Positions 18,696 through 27,110 of a stretch of 64,000 nucleotides of DNA are shown piece by piece (position 1 is the stretch's first letter; each line of letters begins with the position of its first letter). A program made the translations under genes and the position numbers. The stretch lies in assembly GCF_036203305.1 (NCBI RefSeq), contig NZ_CP108131.1:1178001-1242000 (forward strand), read 5' to 3'. The notes under the pieces are model-generated. The model ran no database searches and was not told where the DNA came from. It saw only the letters and a program-made list of their open reading frames with translations. Source of the stretch: Streptomyces sp. NBC_00190 (lineage in GTDB: Bacteria; Actinomycetota; Actinomycetes; Streptomycetales; Streptomycetaceae).

Positions 18696-20255
18696 TCATA
18701 CCGCCCGCTCGCGGCCCTCCCAGTACGGGTCGCGCAGGCGGCGCTTGTACAGCTTGCCGTTCGGGTCGCGCGGCATCGTCCGGATGAAGTCGACCGTCTT
18801 GGGACGCTTGTACCGGGCGAGCTGCCCCTCGCAGTGGTGCAGGATCTCCGCGGCCAGCGCGTCGCCCGCCTCGAAGCCCTCCGCCGGTTCGATGACCGCC
18901 TTGACCTCCTCGCCCCAGTCGGCGTGCGGGATGCCGAAGGCGGCGGCGTCGGCGACCGCCGGGTGGGTGAGCAGGGCCGACTCGATCTCGGCGGGGTAGA
19001 TGTTGACCCCGCCCGAGATGATCATGTCGATCTTCCGGTCACGGAGGTAGAGGTAGCCCTCCTCGTCCAGCAGGCCCAGGTCGCCGACGGTGAAGAAGTC
19101 GCCGATGCGGTTCTTCTTCGTCTTGCCCTCGTCCTTGTGGTAGCTGAAGCCACCGGTGTTCATCTTCAGGTAGACGGTGCCCAGTTCTCCGGCGGGCAGC
19201 CGGTTGCCGTCGTCGTCGAAGACGGCGAGTTCGCTGATCGGCCAGGCCTTGCCGACGGTTCCCGGCTTCTTCAGCCAGTCCTCGGCGGTGGCGAAGGCTC
19301 CGCCGCCCTCGCTCGCGGCGTAGTACTCCTCCACGCACCGGCCCCACCAGTCGATCATCGCCCGCTTGACGTGGTCCGGGCAGGGCGCGGCGCCGTGGAT
19401 GGCGTGGCGCATCGAGGAGACGTCGTACGCGTCCTTGGTCTCCTGCGGGAGCGCGAGCAGCCGGTGGAACTGCGTCGGGACCATGTGGGTGTGTGTGCAG
19501 GCGTGTTGGTCGATCAGCCGCAGCATCTCCTGCGGGGTCCACTTGTCCATCACGACCAGCGGGTGGCCGATGTGCAGGGCGGCGCCCGCGAACTGGAGGA
19601 CGGCCGTGTGGTAGAGCGGCGAGCAGACCAGGTGGACGTTGCCGTCGAAGGGCCGGATCCCGAAGATGCCGAGGAACCCGCCGAGGTACGTCTCCTCCGG
19701 GAGCTTGCCGGGCAGCGGCCGGCGGATCCCGCGCGGGCGGCCGGTGGTGCCGGAGGTGTAGTTCATGACCCAGCCGAGGGTGCGCTGCTCGGGGGGCGTC
19801 CCCGGCTGTCCTTCGAGGAGGTCCCCGTACGGCCGGAAGCCCGGGACCGCTCCGACGGCGTACCGGTGGCTCACGGGCAGGGCCGCCTCGTCCGCCGCGG
19901 CGGTGGCGGCGTCGGCGAAGCGCTCGTGGGCGATGAGGACCTTGGCGCCCGAGTCGGAGACGATCCAGGCGATCTCGGGGCCGACGAGGTGGTGGTTGAC
20001 GGGAACGAGGTAGAAGCCCGCCTGGGAGGCCGCGAGGTAGGCGGTGATGAACTCGACGCCGTTGGGGAGGACGACGGCGAAGACGTCCCCCTTCTCCAGA
20101 CCGGCGGCGCGCAGGCCGTGGACGAGGCGGTTGACGTCGGCGTGCAGCCGTCCGGCGGACCACTCCTCGCCGTCGGGGGTGACGAGGACCGTGCGCTGCG
20201 GGTCCGCGGCGGCCTGCGCCCAGAAGCCGTTGGGTCGTTCGGTCATGGCGGTCAC
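18696..20255 (-). CDS. Acyl-CoA synthetase (FadD family), 519 aa
   Basis: ANL-family ligase: NYTSGTTGRPRGIRR phosphate loop near residue 180, CSPLYHTAVLQ, AASEGGGAFA, VGDLGLLDEEGYLYLRDR, SGGVNIYPAEIE and the catalytic lysine in DPNGKLYKRRL. GTG 20255 follows GAGAGGA; an ATG nine bases later is also possible. The stop of the upstream nitronate monooxygenase is 9 bp away, so the two form an operon driven from the promoter with the TCTGA/TCAGA operator at 21415. The pair suggests breakdown of an unusual acid; the substrate cannot be read from sequence. Confidence 0.88.
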   Translation of the reverse strand: MTAMTERPNGFWAQAAADPQRTVLVTPDGEEWSAGRLHADVNRLVHGLRAAGLEKGDVFAVVLPNGVEFITAYLAASQAGFYLVPVNHHLVGPEIAWIVSDSGAKVLIAHERFADAATAAADEAALPVSHRYAVGAVPGFRPYGDLLEGQPGTPPEQRTLGWVMNYTSGTTGRPRGIRRPLPGKLPEETYLGGFLGIFGIRPFDGNVHLVCSPLYHTAVLQFAGAALHIGHPLVVMDKWTPQEMLRLIDQHACTHTHMVPTQFHRLLALPQETKDAYDVSSMRHAIHGAAPCPDHVKRAMIDWWGRCVEEYYAASEGGGAFATAEDWLKKPGTVGKAWPISELAVFDDDGNRLPAGELGTVYLKMNTGGFSYHKDEGKTKKNRIGDFFTVGDLGLLDEEGYLYLRDRKIDMIISGGVNIYPAEIESALLTHPAVADAAAFGIPHADWGEEVKAVIEPAEGFEAGDALAAEILHHCEGQLARYKRPKTVDFIRTMPRDPNGKLYKRRLRDPYWEGRERAV

Positions 20256-20264
20256 GTTCCTCTC

Positions 20265-21371
20265 TCAGGCCCGTCCGGCGATGCGGTTGATGCGGTCGAT
20301 GGCGCGCTCGAAGCCGCGGGTGAGGTCGTCGAAGACGGCCTGGACACTGCGTTCGGTGTTCATCCGGCCGACGATCTGGCCGACCGGGGTGCCGAGCAGT
20401 GGCTGGACCTCGTACTTCTGGATCCGGGAGACGGCCTCGGCGACGAGCAGGCCCTGCAGGGGCATGGGGAGCGCGCCGGGGCCTGCCGGGTCGTCCCAGG
20501 CGTCGGTCCACTCGGTGCGCAGCTGGCGTGCGGGCTTGCCGGTGAGGGCGCGGGAGCGGACGGTGTCGCCGGAGCCTGCGGCGAGCAGCTTCTCGGTGAG
20601 GGCGCGGGAGTGGAGGTCGGCCTCGGTGGTGGTGAGCCAGAGGGAGCCGAGCCAGGCGCCCTGGGCGCCGAGGGCGAGTCCGGCGGCGATCTGCTCGCCG
20701 CTGCCGATGCCGCCGGCGGCGAGGACGGGGAGCGGGGCGACGGCCTCGGCGATCTCGGGGACGAGGACCATGGTGGCGATGTCGCCGGTGTGGCCGCCGG
20801 CCTCGTAGCCCTGGGCGACGACGATGTCGATGCCTGCTTCGGCGTGGCGGCGGGCGTGTTTGGCGCTGCCGGCGAGGGCGGCGACGAGGACGCCGTGGTC
20901 GTGGGCGCGCGAGATGACGTCGGCGGGTGGGGAACCGAGGGCGTTCGCCAGGAGTTTGATGGGGTAGTCGAAGGCGACGTCGAGCTGGTTCCGGGCGACC
21001 TGCTCCATCCATCCGGTGATCCGCCAGCCGGAGGCCTCGCCCTCGGCGAGTTCGGGTACGTGGTGCTTGGCGAGGGTGTCGCGGACGAAGGCGCGGTGAC
21101 CGGCCGGGATCATCGCCTCGATGTCGGCTTCGCTGATGCCGTCGACGGCCTTCTTGGCGGGCATGACGACGTCGAGACCGTAGGGCTTGCCGTCGGTGTG
21201 CGCCTGCATCCAGTCGAGGTCGCGCGCCAGGTCGTCGGGCGCGGTGTAGCGGACCGCGCCGAGTACGCCCAATCCGCCCGCCCGGGTGATGGCGGCGGCG
21301 ACCGCCGGGAAGGGCGTGAAGCCGAAGATGGCGTGTTCGACTCCCAGTTTCTTGCTCAGCTCCGTCTCCAT
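20265..21371 (-). CDS. Nitronate monooxygenase / FMN enoyl-reductase-like (NMO/NPD family), 368 aa
   Basis: FMN-binding TIM barrel of the 2-nitropropane dioxygenase family. Conserved parts are the N-terminal AITRAGGLGVLGA, the His-containing AQGYEAGGHTGD, and the phosphate-binding LAAGGIGSGEQIAAGLALGAQG. Members oxidise nitronates or act on steroid/fatty CoA intermediates, and the neighbouring acyl-CoA ligase favours a degradative CoA role. It is the first gene of a two-gene operon. The ATG start has no strong ribosome site, but the next in-frame start would lose the first barrel strand. Confidence 0.85.
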   Translation of the reverse strand: METELSKKLGVEHAIFGFTPFPAVAAAITRAGGLGVLGAVRYTAPDDLARDLDWMQAHTDGKPYGLDVVMPAKKAVDGISEADIEAMIPAGHRAFVRDTLAKHHVPELAEGEASGWRITGWMEQVARNQLDVAFDYPIKLLANALGSPPADVISRAHDHGVLVAALAGSAKHARRHAEAGIDIVVAQGYEAGGHTGDIATMVLVPEIAEAVAPLPVLAAGGIGSGEQIAAGLALGAQGAWLGSLWLTTTEADLHSRALTEKLLAAGSGDTVRSRALTGKPARQLRTEWTDAWDDPAGPGALPMPLQGLLVAEAVSRIQKYEVQPLLGTPVGQIVGRMNTERSVQAVFDDLTRGFERAIDRINRIAGRA

Positions 21372-21414
21372 GGGCGGCAGGATGCCGCAGCCATGCATCC
21401 GAGGGAAGAGGTTT

Positions 21415-21431
21415 TCTGATGCAGTGTCAGA
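21415..21431. promoter_or_regulatory. Palindromic operator TCTGA-n7-TCAGA
   Basis: TCTGATGCAGTGTCAGA, again preceded by TTT and followed by TTC, closely matches 3385-3401. It lies 44 bp upstream of the nitronate-monooxygenase ATG. Both sites read CTGAnnCAnnGTCAG, so one TetR-type regulator could control both acyl-CoA loci. Confidence 0.55.
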
Positions 21432-21521
21432 TTCTTTACGGGCCGGTCGGTGCGGACGGTGCCCGACGGGCGGGCAGATACCCACTAGCGTGCGGCGCAG
21501 TCGGGAACAGGAGGGCCGGAC

Positions 21522-23363
21522 ATGGTGGGTACGGGGGCTGACGGGGCGACAGGTGAGGAAGGGGCGGCCGCGAGCGGGAACGGGCTGAGCCGACGGCGAC
21601 TCGGGGCGCGGCTGCTCGCGCTGGGCGGAGTGCTCGTCCTGCACGCGGCACTCCCCGGCGGCTCCGCCGGGGCGGCGGGCGGCGCGGCCGAGCGGCGGGC
21701 GCTCCAGGGGCTGCGGCTGCGGTACGGATCGGCGCGCCAGGCCGGGCTGCTGGACAAGCACCTGGAGGGGGTGGCGGAGGAGGCGCGGCGGTTCCTCGGC
21801 CCCTCCCCCGAACACCCTTACTACGCGGGGGCGGTGGTCCTCGCCGGCCGGGGCCGGACCATCGCGCTGCACCGCGCCATGGGCGACGCCGTGCGGTACG
21901 CGGACTACGACGGGCGGACGGACCGCGCCCGGGAGTTCCCGGCGGCCGAGCGGATCGCGATGGCCGAGGACACCGTCTTCGACCTTGCCTCCCTGACGAA
22001 ACTGTTCACCTCCATCCTTGCCGTGCAGCAGATGGAACGGGGCCGGCTGGAGCTGGAGGCGCCGGTGAACCGGTACCTGCCCGCCTTCACCGGGGGCGGC
22101 AAGGAGCTGATCACGGTCCGTCAGCTGCTCACGCACACCTCGGGGCTGCGCTCGTGGGCACCCTTCTACCAGGAGTCCACACGCGAGGGCCGGCTGAGGC
22201 TGCTGTGGTCGGTGCGCCCGCAGGAGACTCCGGGGACCGTCTACCGGTACTCCGACCTGAACCTGATCACCCTCCAGCTGCTCCTGGAAGAGATCACCGG
22301 CCGCACTCTGGATGTCCTGCTCCACGACGAGATCACCGCTCCGCTCGGGATGCACCGCACCCGGTACAACCCGCCGCGCGCCTGGCGCCGGGTCACCGCG
22401 GCCACCGAGGTGCAGCGCCCGCCCTGGTCCGGCCTGGACCGCGGACTGGTGTGGGGCGAGGTGCACGACGAGAACGCGTACGCCCTCGGCGGAGTCGCGG
22501 GCCACGCCGGGGTCTTCGGCACCGCCTGGGACCTGGCCGTCCTCGCCCGCGCCCTCCTCGACGGCGGGGTGTACGCGGGCCGGCGCATCCTGCGCCCCGC
22601 CTCCGTCGAGCTGCTCTTCACCGACTACAACACCGCCTTCCCGGGCGACGACCACGGTCTCGGCTTCGAGCTCTACCAGCACTGGTACATGGGCGCCATG
22701 GCCACCCCGCACTCCGCCGGCCACACCGGCTTCACCGGCACCTCCCTGGTCCTCGACCCCTCCACCGACTCCTTCCTGATCCTGCTCGGCAACTCCGTCC
22801 ACCCCGTGCGCACCTGGCGGGCGGGCAGCGCGCCGCGGGTGGCCGTCGGCAACCGCTTCGCCCGCGCCGTCCCGGTCCGCACGAAGCACGGCGGCCCGGC
22901 CTGGTTCTCCGGGACCATTCCGGGTGCCTCGGGCACCTTGAACCTGCCGCCGCTCACCCCGGCGACGTCCGCCGCCCGGCTGCGCTGCGCCGTGTGGTGG
23001 GACACCGTGCCCGGTGAGGGCGCGTTCCACCTGGAGGCCTCGGCGGACGGGGAGCACTGGGAGCCGCTGCCGTTCACCACGGTGCGGTCCACCGGCGGCG
23101 CCGCCGAGTCGTGGCCCCGGGGTTCCGCGGGCGGCTGGTCCGGCCGCATCTGGCACCGCCTGGAGGCCCCCCTCACGGCCGCCTGGTCGGGGCGCGAGGT
23201 CCGGCTGCGCTTCCGCCACACCGCGACCGGCCGTTACGTCGGGCGCGGGGTGTACGTGGACGTCGTACGGGTGGCGGAACCGGCCCGCCTCCTGTTCGCG
23301 GAGGACCGCCCCTCCGACGCCGCCCGCATCGTGGCCATCGGCTGGACCCGCTCGGCCGACTAG
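21522..23363 (+). CDS. Tat-exported serine hydrolase (class C beta-lactamase fold) with C-terminal beta domain, 613 aa
   Basis: GGAGG precedes the ATG. A Tat-type signal SRRRLGARLLALGG lies at residues 23-36. The beta-lactamase/esterase domain holds the catalytic S-x-x-K as SLTK (Ser157, Lys160), the second motif YSDLN, and a late HTGFTGTS in place of the KTG box. From about residue 440 a beta-rich region (WWDTVPGEGAFHLEASADG, RLRFRHTATGRYV) resembles a galactose-binding or fibronectin-like accessory domain. Likely a secreted esterase or peptidase acting on cell-wall or environmental material. Beta-lactam resistance is unlikely from this motif set. Confidence 0.82.
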   Translation: MVGTGADGATGEEGAAASGNGLSRRRLGARLLALGGVLVLHAALPGGSAGAAGGAAERRALQGLRLRYGSARQAGLLDKHLEGVAEEARRFLGPSPEHPYYAGAVVLAGRGRTIALHRAMGDAVRYADYDGRTDRAREFPAAERIAMAEDTVFDLASLTKLFTSILAVQQMERGRLELEAPVNRYLPAFTGGGKELITVRQLLTHTSGLRSWAPFYQESTREGRLRLLWSVRPQETPGTVYRYSDLNLITLQLLLEEITGRTLDVLLHDEITAPLGMHRTRYNPPRAWRRVTAATEVQRPPWSGLDRGLVWGEVHDENAYALGGVAGHAGVFGTAWDLAVLARALLDGGVYAGRRILRPASVELLFTDYNTAFPGDDHGLGFELYQHWYMGAMATPHSAGHTGFTGTSLVLDPSTDSFLILLGNSVHPVRTWRAGSAPRVAVGNRFARAVPVRTKHGGPAWFSGTIPGASGTLNLPPLTPATSAARLRCAVWWDTVPGEGAFHLEASADGEHWEPLPFTTVRSTGGAAESWPRGSAGGWSGRIWHRLEAPLTAAWSGREVRLRFRHTATGRYVGRGVYVDVVRVAEPARLLFAEDRPSDAARIVAIGWTRSAD

Positions 23364-23370
23364 GCCCCGT

Positions 23371-23389
23371 CCGGTACCGCGCGTACCGG
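23371..23389. terminator. Short hairpin after serine hydrolase
   Basis: CCGGTAC and GTACCGG pair as a 7-bp stem around CGCGC, 8 bp after the stop codon. Confidence 0.45.
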
Positions 23390-23506
23390 TGACCGCCGGC
23401 CAGGCGCGGAGTGTCCGGTTGACCGCTGCGGACGGAAGCTGCTGGCCTGCTCGTACGCGCCAGGCACGCTGGCCCGTCCGCAGGAGAAAACCGGGGAGAA
23501 GGACGC

Positions 23507-24097
23507 ATGAGCCAGGACGACCGGCCGACCCCGGATCCGCAGTCGGCGAGCATGGGCGCGCAGGTGCAGGCCTCCGCACGCGGCTGGCACACCGTTCAGC
23601 TGGCTGTCTTCGGGTTCATCGGCATCTGCGGTGTCCTCAAGAGCGGCGGCAGCTCGCCGGCGCCCGCCGGCATCGAGGAAGTGGCGGGGATCCTGGTCCT
23701 TGCGGCGCTGGCCGTGGCCATCTTGGCGACGTATCTGGTCGCACGCGTCGCCTGGCCCGTTCCAGGGTCGGCGGCAGACGTCGGAACGTCACCGGAAGGG
23801 AAGAACGGGGTGGACCGCGCCGCCCGGCGGCTGCGCTGGGGGCTCGTGCTGACGTTTCTCGCCGTCGTGCTGGTGGCGACGGCTTCCGCCTCTTCCTGGT
23901 GGCCCACTCGCTCGGCCGCCGAGGGCGCCAAGAGCGCCGAGGGACAGTTCGTGCAGGTCGAGACGTTGGCGGGCACGGTCTGCGGAACCCTGGGCTCCGG
24001 CGGCGGAGGGAGTGTCCACCTGAAGGCCGAGGGGCAGAGCGTCGACATTCCGCTCAGCCGGATCGCGAGCCTGAGCCCCGCATCCGCCTGCCCGTAG
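23507..24097 (+). CDS. Two-span membrane protein of unknown function, 196 aa
   Basis: GGAGAAGGA precedes the ATG. Hydrophobic segments lie at about residues 28-45 and 57-80, and a third at 110-130. A small extracytoplasmic C-terminal domain follows (VQVETLAGTVCGTLGSGGGG, then SVDIPLSRIASLSPASACP), with two cysteines that could form a disulphide. I do not recognise the family. It stands alone, ended by a strong hairpin. Confidence 0.65.
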   Translation: MSQDDRPTPDPQSASMGAQVQASARGWHTVQLAVFGFIGICGVLKSGGSSPAPAGIEEVAGILVLAALAVAILATYLVARVAWPVPGSAADVGTSPEGKNGVDRAARRLRWGLVLTFLAVVLVATASASSWWPTRSAAEGAKSAEGQFVQVETLAGTVCGTLGSGGGGSVHLKAEGQSVDIPLSRIASLSPASACP

Positions 24098-24128
24098 CGC
24101 GGAGAGTCACCACCGGAGCACAGGGGGC

Positions 24129-24170
24129 GCCCACGGGCCCCCGGAACCGCTGTTTCGGGGGCCCGTGGGC
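24129..24170. terminator. Bidirectional terminator, 15-bp stem
   Basis: Positions 24129-24143 pair perfectly with 24156-24170 around a 12-nt loop, between convergent genes. Confidence 0.8.
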
Positions 24171-24183
24171 CGGGCTGGCCGGC

Positions 24184-24486
24184 CTACTTGGCGGGGCCCA
24201 CGTCCTCTGGCCATCCGTAGCCCGTACGCGGCGACCTGGCCACGGCGCCCACCGACGCCAGGTCCCGGTCGGCGGCCCGCATCAGCTGGCCGGCCAGGTC
24301 GCGCATCGCCCGGCTCGCCGCCAGCTCGTCGCCGATCGCGGGGATCTCCACGTCCTCGGGATTGCACCGCGCCGTGCCGCGGCCGACCATCGTCGCCTTG
24401 CCGTTCTCGAGAACCGCCCGGGCTTTGGTCGTGCCGGCCTCCTCGATCAGGTAGACGCCCACTTTCCACTCTTCGGCGTGTGTCAT
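24184..24486 (-). CDS. DUF1876 (dsRBD-like) small protein, 100 aa
   Basis: AGGAGG before ATG. The sequence EEWKVGVYLIEEAGTTKARAVL followed by GRGTARCNPEDVEIPAIGDELAASRAM is the conserved core of the actinobacterial DUF1876 family, whose predicted fold resembles a double-stranded-RNA-binding domain. The family is widespread and uncharacterised. It is 90 bp downstream of, and in line with, the MscS gene, so may share its transcript. Confidence 0.8.
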   Translation of the reverse strand: MTHAEEWKVGVYLIEEAGTTKARAVLENGKATMVGRGTARCNPEDVEIPAIGDELAASRAMRDLAGQLMRAADRDLASVGAVARSPRTGYGWPEDVGPAK

Positions 24487-24576
24487 CGCGTGCCTCCTCC
24501 CGCCCCCGGCCCTCGGCTCTGCTTCGGGCTGATTCCAGGATCCCTCCGAGCGGGCGGATCCGGCCATCCGGGTCCC

Positions 24577-25662
24577 TCAGCGCTCGGCCGGCACCGAGGC
24601 CGAGGCGTCGCGCTGGTGCGGGATCGGGGACGACCCCCACGGCTGGACCGAGACCGTATGCGTGGGGGCGGGGATGGCGATGCCCTCCGCCCGGAACCGC
24701 TCGTGCAGGCGCTTGATGAACTCGTGCTTGATCCGGTACTGGTCGCTGAACTCGCCCACGCCCAGGATCACGGTGAAGTTGATCCTGGAGTCGGCGAACG
24801 TGTGGAAGCGGACGGCGGCCTCGTGGTCGGCGACCCCTCCGGAGACGTCGGCCATCACGGTGTCGACGACGTCGAGGGTGACCCGCTCGACGTGCTCCAG
24901 GTCGCTGTCGTAGCCGACACCCGCCTGGACGAGGAGCGACAACTTCTGTTCCGGCTGGGTGAAGTTGGTCATGTTCGTGCGCGCGAGGCGTCCGTTGGGG
25001 ATGATCACCAGGTTGTTCGACAGGTTGCGCACCACGGTGTTGCGCCAGTTGATGTCGACGACGTAACCCTCCTCTCCGCTGCTGAGCCGGATGTAGTCAC
25101 CGGGCTGCACCGTCTTCGAGGCCAGGATGTGCACTCCCGCGAAGAGGTTGGCCAGGGTGTCCTGCAGCGCCAGGGCGACCGCGAGACCGCCCACTCCGAG
25201 GGCCGTGAGCAGCGGCGCGATGGACACGCCCATGGTTTCGAGTGCGACGAGTACGCCCATGGTCAGCACGACCACACGCGTGATGTTGACGAAGATGCTG
25301 GCCGATCCGGCCACGCCCGTACGGGCCTGCGCCAGGGACTGCACGAGCCCCGCGACGACCCTGGCCGCCGTGACCGTGGCGATGAGGATGAGCAGGGCGG
25401 TCAGCGACTGGTTCACGAGCCCCGTGACCCGCGTGGTGAGCGGCAGTACCGAAGCCGCCGCGGCCGCGCCGCCGATGACGGCCGCCCAGGGCGCCAGGGT
25501 TCGCAGCGCGTCGACGATGACGTCGTCCCCGGTCCAAGCCGTCCTGCTCGCGTGCTTGCCCAGCCATCGCAGGACGGCGCGCAGCAGCAACCCGGCCGCG
25601 ACACCCGCCGCCATCGCGATGGCGGCCACCACCCAGTCGTGCAGGACGAGATCCCGGCTCAC
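24577..25662 (-). CDS. Mechanosensitive ion channel, MscS family, 361 aa
   Basis: GTG start with GGAGGGGA upstream. Five hydrophobic spans are visible: about residues 8-30, 55-75, 88-108, 125-145 and the pore helix at 150-175 (ALGVGGLAVALALQDTLANLFAG, Gly/Ala-rich as in MscS TM3). The beta domain starts at VQPGDYIRLSSGEEGYVVDINWRNTVVRNLSNN, followed by IIPNGRLA. The channel opens under membrane tension during osmotic downshock. The longer N-terminus than E. coli MscS is common in actinobacteria. Confidence 0.9.
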   Translation of the reverse strand: MSRDLVLHDWVVAAIAMAAGVAAGLLLRAVLRWLGKHASRTAWTGDDVIVDALRTLAPWAAVIGGAAAAASVLPLTTRVTGLVNQSLTALLILIATVTAARVVAGLVQSLAQARTGVAGSASIFVNITRVVVLTMGVLVALETMGVSIAPLLTALGVGGLAVALALQDTLANLFAGVHILASKTVQPGDYIRLSSGEEGYVVDINWRNTVVRNLSNNLVIIPNGRLARTNMTNFTQPEQKLSLLVQAGVGYDSDLEHVERVTLDVVDTVMADVSGGVADHEAAVRFHTFADSRINFTVILGVGEFSDQYRIKHEFIKRLHERFRAEGIAIPAPTHTVSVQPWGSSPIPHQRDASASVPAER

Positions 25663-25922
25663 AGGTTCCCCTCCGGCGCGAAGGGCGGCGCCGACCGGCG
25701 TATGTGTTGTGTCGTCACTTTGTCACCTGTCAGATCGTGCTGTGCGGAGCCCCGTTCGGGCGTGTGTACGCACACGAATCGGGCTGCCATCCTCCCCCAT
25801 GGACAGCGGGGTGCCACAGGTGGGCCGGTGTGACCTCGGGTGACACGGGTGCGATCCGGCCGCACCACCCGATCCGCCGCCCTGCGGGAACGGCCTCGGC
25901 GGCGCCGGCCGGCAGTGGCAGA

Positions 25923-26315
25923 TCACGGAGCGGCGGCCTGGTGGCGGACCAGGCAGAAGGGATGGCCCGCCGGGTCCGCGTAGACGCGCCAGCCCCGGTC
26001 GGCGGGGCCCCGGTCGAGCACCGTCGCGCCGTGCGCGAGGACCTGCTCCTCTGCTCGGTCGAGGTCCGGGACACCGAAGTCCAGGTGGAACTGCTGCGGC
26101 CGGGCCGGGTCCGGCCAGCTCGGGGGCCGGTGGTCCGGCGCGCGCTGGAAGGCGAGGACCGGGCCGGCCGGGGTGTGGAGCGTCGCCCAGTCCGCGTCGA
26201 CCGACCACCGCCGGTCCGGCTGGTCGACGGTTCCGCCCAGTACCGAGTGGTAGAACTCGGCCAGCCGCTGCGGGTCGGGGCAGTCCAGGACCACGCACTG
26301 CACTTCAGCGATCAT
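25923..26315 (-). CDS. VOC-family (glyoxalase-like) protein, 130 aa
   Basis: Two beta-alpha-beta-beta-beta modules: LDCPDPQRLAEFYHSVLGG in the first and FHLDFGVPDLDRAEEQVLAHGA followed by RVYADPAGHPFCLV in the second. His and Glu-type metal positions are only partly clear. Such proteins are dioxygenases, glyoxalases or drug-binding resistance proteins. Its ribosome site AGGATCC overlaps the left end of the MITE-like element, so the insertion reset its promoter. The 260 bp from 25663 to 25922 between it and the MscS gene shows nothing clear. Confidence 0.8.
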   Translation of the reverse strand: MIAEVQCVVLDCPDPQRLAEFYHSVLGGTVDQPDRRWSVDADWATLHTPAGPVLAFQRAPDHRPPSWPDPARPQQFHLDFGVPDLDRAEEQVLAHGATVLDRGPADRGWRVYADPAGHPFCLVRHQAAAP

Positions 26316-26325
26316 GGCTGGATCC

Positions 26326-26515
26326 TAAGCGGCCTCGGGGAAGTGGGGTGCGTTTCCGCGTCGTCCGGTGCGGTGCATCGCAAGGCGGAGCAGGGCCCTT
26401 GTACTGGACGTACCCGGGTACTGCGACAACGCGGCGAGGTGCCGTGCCTGGGGGCACCTCCCAGCGGTAGCTGGGGGAGGCGCGGGGACGTGCCCTACTT
26501 CCCCGAGGCCGCTTA
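26326..26515. mobile_element. MITE-like element, 190 bp, 23-bp terminal inverted repeats
   Basis: Terminal inverted repeats at 26326-26348 and 26493-26515 match at 22 of 23 positions, each starting TAAGCGGCCTCGGGG. No transposase is inside. The interior carries an interspersed palindrome at 26447-26480 and a self-complementary GTACTGG/ACGTACCCGGGTAC stretch. It abuts the VOC gene promoter. No clear target duplication is visible. A non-autonomous element mobilised in trans is the simplest reading; a large palindromic repeat unit is the alternative. Confidence 0.65.
26447..26480. repeat. Interspersed palindromic repeat, copy 1 (inside MITE)
   Basis: The unit TGGGGGCACCTCCCAGC continues as GGTAGCTGGGGGAG and folds through CTCCCAGC/GCTGGGGGAG. 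Further copies are at 31705-31736 and, diverged, at 52743-52773. Such units are scattered through streptomycete genomes. Confidence 0.65.
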
Positions 26516-26619
26516 GGGAGTCGCGGGCGCGTCGTCGATCGTCTTCCACGACGCCTCGCGCTCGCCGCCCGCACGGCATAATCCCGTGCCCGTCGGCGTT
26601 GGAACTCGTTGTTGACGTT

Positions 26620-26633
26620 GTTGACCGTTCAAC
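26620..26633. promoter_or_regulatory. Palindrome GTTGACCGTTCAAC before nitroreductase gene
   Basis: Inverted arms GTTGA and TCAAC with a 4-nt centre lie 20 bp before the ATG, the usual place for a TetR/MarR-type operator. A repeated TTGACGTTGTTGACC stretch overlaps it and could include a -35 box. Confidence 0.45.
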
Positions 26634-26653
26634 ACGAAGGCAGGCAGAGTTCT

Positions 26654-27103
26654 ATGACGACAGAGATCGACTGGGACCACCCGACCGACCCGCGGCCCGG
26701 AAGCTGGCAGCTCGACCACGTCAAGCAGTACGTGGCGTCGAACGGGACCGAGGGCCAGTTCTGGAACGGAACCCAGACCCTGCTGCTCACCACGGTGGGC
26801 AGGGTCTCCGGCAACCCGGTGCGGACGCCCCTCATCTACGGTGAGGCCGAAGGCCGCTACCTCGTCGTCGCCTCCAAGGGCGGCGACCCGGCACACCCGC
26901 TCTGGTTCCGGAACCTCACCGAGCACCCCGAGGTCCGCATCCAGGTCGGCCCGAAGACCCTCCAGGGCACGGCCCGCACCGCGACCGCCGAGGAGCGCGC
27001 CGCGTACTGGCCGCTGATGGTCGGGCACTGGCCCGCCTACGACGAGTACCAGGCCAAGACGGACCGCGAGATCCCGATCGTGGTCATCGAGCCCGTCGGC
27101 TAG
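26654..27103 (+). CDS. Deazaflavin-dependent nitroreductase family protein (DDN-like), 149 aa
   Basis: Split-barrel protein of the F420-dependent DDN/nitroreductase family. Typical pieces are LLTTVGRVSGNPVRTPLIYGEAEGRY (phosphate and F420 contact region), VVASKGGDPAHPLWFRNL and HPEVRIQVGPKT. The family reduces quinones, nitro compounds or unsaturated ketones with reduced F420. It is a single gene with its own operator-like palindrome, convergent with the FAD oxidoreductase 7 bp away. Confidence 0.88.
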   Translation: MTTEIDWDHPTDPRPGSWQLDHVKQYVASNGTEGQFWNGTQTLLLTTVGRVSGNPVRTPLIYGEAEGRYLVVASKGGDPAHPLWFRNLTEHPEVRIQVGPKTLQGTARTATAEERAAYWPLMVGHWPAYDEYQAKTDREIPIVVIEPVG

Positions 27104-27110
27104 CGGGAGG

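Noticed and set aside
18186..21419. A 1077-residue rightward open frame
   Set aside because: It is antisense to the ligase and nitronate-monooxygenase genes, which have full motifs; no protein family is visible in it.
21522..23363. Beta-lactam resistance gene
   Set aside because: The SxxK is present but the second and third motifs differ from true beta-lactamases and a large accessory domain follows; esterase or peptidase is likelier.
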